Part shown: piece after piece, positions 57,811 through 60,000 of the stretch
Numbering within the stretch: the first letter of the stretch is position 1
Layout of the letters: each line of letters opens with the position of its first letter
Assembly: GCF_032854445.1 (NCBI RefSeq)
Contig: NC_088303.1
Location: 4,411,501-4,471,500, forward strand
Reading direction: 5' to 3'
Source: Liolophura sinensis
Taxonomy: Eukaryota > Mollusca > Polyplacophora > Chitonida > Chitonidae
DNA length: 60,000 bases
The notes under the pieces: generated by a model
The model's input: only the letters and a program-made list of their open reading frames with translations
Told to the model about the DNA's origin: nothing
Databases searched by the model: none
Position numbers and translations under genes: made by a program

Positions 57811-60000
57811 CGTGAAGTGAAAAGCTATATTCTCGGTTCGCTTGAATCTTCTTTGTTGCGCTATCGCCCATATGGCTTTCGCCTCCTCGGGATAAACATG
57901 GTTTACAAAAATTTATTTTTCTTGTGAATGAGATTGATTGATTGATTTATTTATTGTTGGCAGACCTTCCCACGTGCGGCGGGAGAATGACGGATATATC
58001 CCTATTCAGTTTCTGCCTTATGTAGTATTTTGATACTACTAAGATACTTTTATAAGAACAAGTATATATAATGCATATGTCAGCCAGTAGACAGACATTA
58101 GCCAATCAAGTATTCGACTTCCCGACCATGACCCCAGGTAACCTTGTGGAAATGTGACGGTACGTTGTGAACCATGTGACATCCACGGGACACAAGAGAA
58201 GAGACAGAAATCTGCCAAACAAACATTGTATTTCATACTCCACATCAACAATGTGATGTTCGATGTGTGAATTTTATCTTATTTATAATTTTTGGCCCCT
58301 GTTATTTTCTTTCTATGCCATAAGACAGTCAAAATCAGCAGAGCTATAACCTTGACTAAAATTTATTATGTACATCGGTTTATCCTGTACAGGCACGAAT
58401 ATAAAACTGGTATCACTCACTTATGGCGGAAATATCACTTTACCAAAAAGTATTTCCTAAATTCATTAAATATTGAGAGTTGTGATTCCACCAAAAACAT
58501 AACTTAACGAAATATCAGTAAAAAGTATCATTGCCAGTACTGTAGAAGATTGTACTGCACGGCCACAGGGGCCGAATGTGTGCCTTGTAGTGAAGTTTTG
58601 TGAATTTGCTTGTAGTCCACGGGTACATTCTCTTTAAATTTAAACAATTTGCAATTGTTTGAACAGTAGCAACTTTTACGATATCTATAAGACAAAACAA
58701 AGTTAGGTGATTTAAATAGAAAATGTGGTGATGTTAACTGCAGTCTGTTGGACGTCACGGGTCAAGGATTACTCCACATCCTGTCATCACATTTAATAAC
58801 CATCCACATGACAACATTGCATAGGCACCAGGACCCCGTTGTTCGAAAGTTTGTAAGCTAATACTGGTAGTAAGTCATATTATACATCTAATATCTTAGT
58901 CAAACTCAGCAGCCAATCCAGTGGTCAAAGTAGATAATGGAACAGTAACACATTTAGATCACATATGTAACATCGTAATTATCATAGGACGAAGTAAGAA
59001 AATTGAAGCCGTGTCTTAAATTTAAGTCTGGTAGTAAGTCTTAAAAATAATTTTGAACAACTGGGTTCATGTCTTGGGGATGCTTCATCCACATGCTGAA
59101 TCCTAGTTTATACAGGAAGCCATAGTTTAGACAAAAAGTAATTCTTGGTATTATAAATTTCTGTTTGGTTGACAACATCTATAGGCCTTGGGCTTGCTAG
59201 AAAATAAACAGGGGACGTTTTAGCGGTTAATATCCGTATACTCTTTATTAGATAATCCGTTTATCCATGATAATGAAACATCTGACGAAAGAAACTATAT
59301 ACGAACAAGTGTTGGTGACAATTTAATCAGTGAAATGTACAGAAACTAACAGTATTGAATGCAAATTTCGAACTCCATGCACCTTAAGAATACTCACGTG
59401 TCTGTAACAGAAAATGCCGGCATGGTATTGGTGTGTTATGACCATTACTGTGGCATGCCATGAGCAGCCTAACTACGTTCGTTATATTCATTCACATTTC
59501 TGCTATCATATTTTTGAGAAATTTTAACACGAACTTGAATACTTTTTAATGTATGTACAGCCTTGGGTACCTTAACTGTGTTTGCGGGTCTACGATAGTC
59601 AGTTAGAAAGTGGTTAATATTGTCTATTGAAAATAAAGTTTTGTGAATTATTCCGTATTTTGGCTGCATCATAAAACTTAGATACAGTGAACTCCAGGAA
59701 AAGAATGATTTCCCACGGTTCACAGGTGCTTTAGCCTGGGATATCGCGATGCACACTGTGTTACATGTGTCTAAGCCGCATCAGGGGCACATATGCTGCT
59801 ACATGTACTTGCAGAATTGCCAAGTGGCTTTTAGCCATAATCGTTCATTCATTTTTATATGTTACTTTGCCCTCACCGGGGTGTCACAGTACCCACTCGC
59901 CTAGACCAGCATCGTCAGCAATCGTCTGACACCTGTTTGTGCCATACTGATCTGAATGACGTGACTTGTCATACCGTCCTGATCTACGACAGTCCATGTC
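57811..60000. other. Right end, no gene recognised
   Basis: A 45-bp internally deleted SINE-A remnant on - lies at 57945-57990 (gattgattgatttatttatt, then ggcagaccttcccacg). The remaining 2 kb is AT-rich and shows no exon, RNA or repeat that I can support. Confidence 0.5.

Overview
The window is eukaryotic nuclear DNA, most likely from a marine mollusc or another lophotrochozoan. The reasons are spliced genes with GT-AG introns, many diverged tRNA-derived SINE copies of a kind I associate with molluscan genomes, and very large minisatellite arrays. The species call is inference only. Three protein-coding loci can be supported, all on the + strand. Most of the remaining sequence is repeats.

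Left part (1-5000). The last three coding exons of a PARP-family mono-ADP-ribosyltransferase lie at 914-1019, 1497-1642 and 3154-3571. The start of the gene is outside the window or not recognised. Its last intron holds a 26-bp tandem array that repeats splice-donor-like motifs.

Middle (5000-33000). This is almost entirely tandem repeat: 46-bp units (5526-7433, split by an unrelated 0.8-kb segment), 47-bp units (8028-15292), 45-bp units (15300-17125, split by an inserted SINE), 28-bp units (17955-18128), 59/60-bp units (18711-28145), and about 58-60-bp units carrying TATA-like and CACGTG motifs (28931-30757). The longer arrays show higher-order duplication at several scales.

Right part (33000-57000). 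Two cytosolic-type sulfotransferase genes lie in tandem: ST1 at 35530-38445 and ST2 at 45871-53530. They share five coding exons with identical splice phases. Neither is fully intact. ST1 has an open frame but is altered at two PAPS-binding sites. ST2 keeps nearly all the motifs but carries a one-base frameshift in exon 2. Between and inside them lie a 55-bp array running into a 200-N assembly gap, a 35-bp array inside ST2 intron 4, a long foldback element near 40.2-41.0 kb, and many SINEs.

Retroelement relics with a reverse-transcriptase-like reading frame occur near 34.3-35.1 kb (as an inverted pair) and at 56.1-57.8 kb (flanked by diverged direct repeats). The last 2 kb shows nothing recognisable. 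Roughly 42% of the window is minisatellite. Three SINE families share a similar 3' end, which suggests they were mobilised by one type of LINE.
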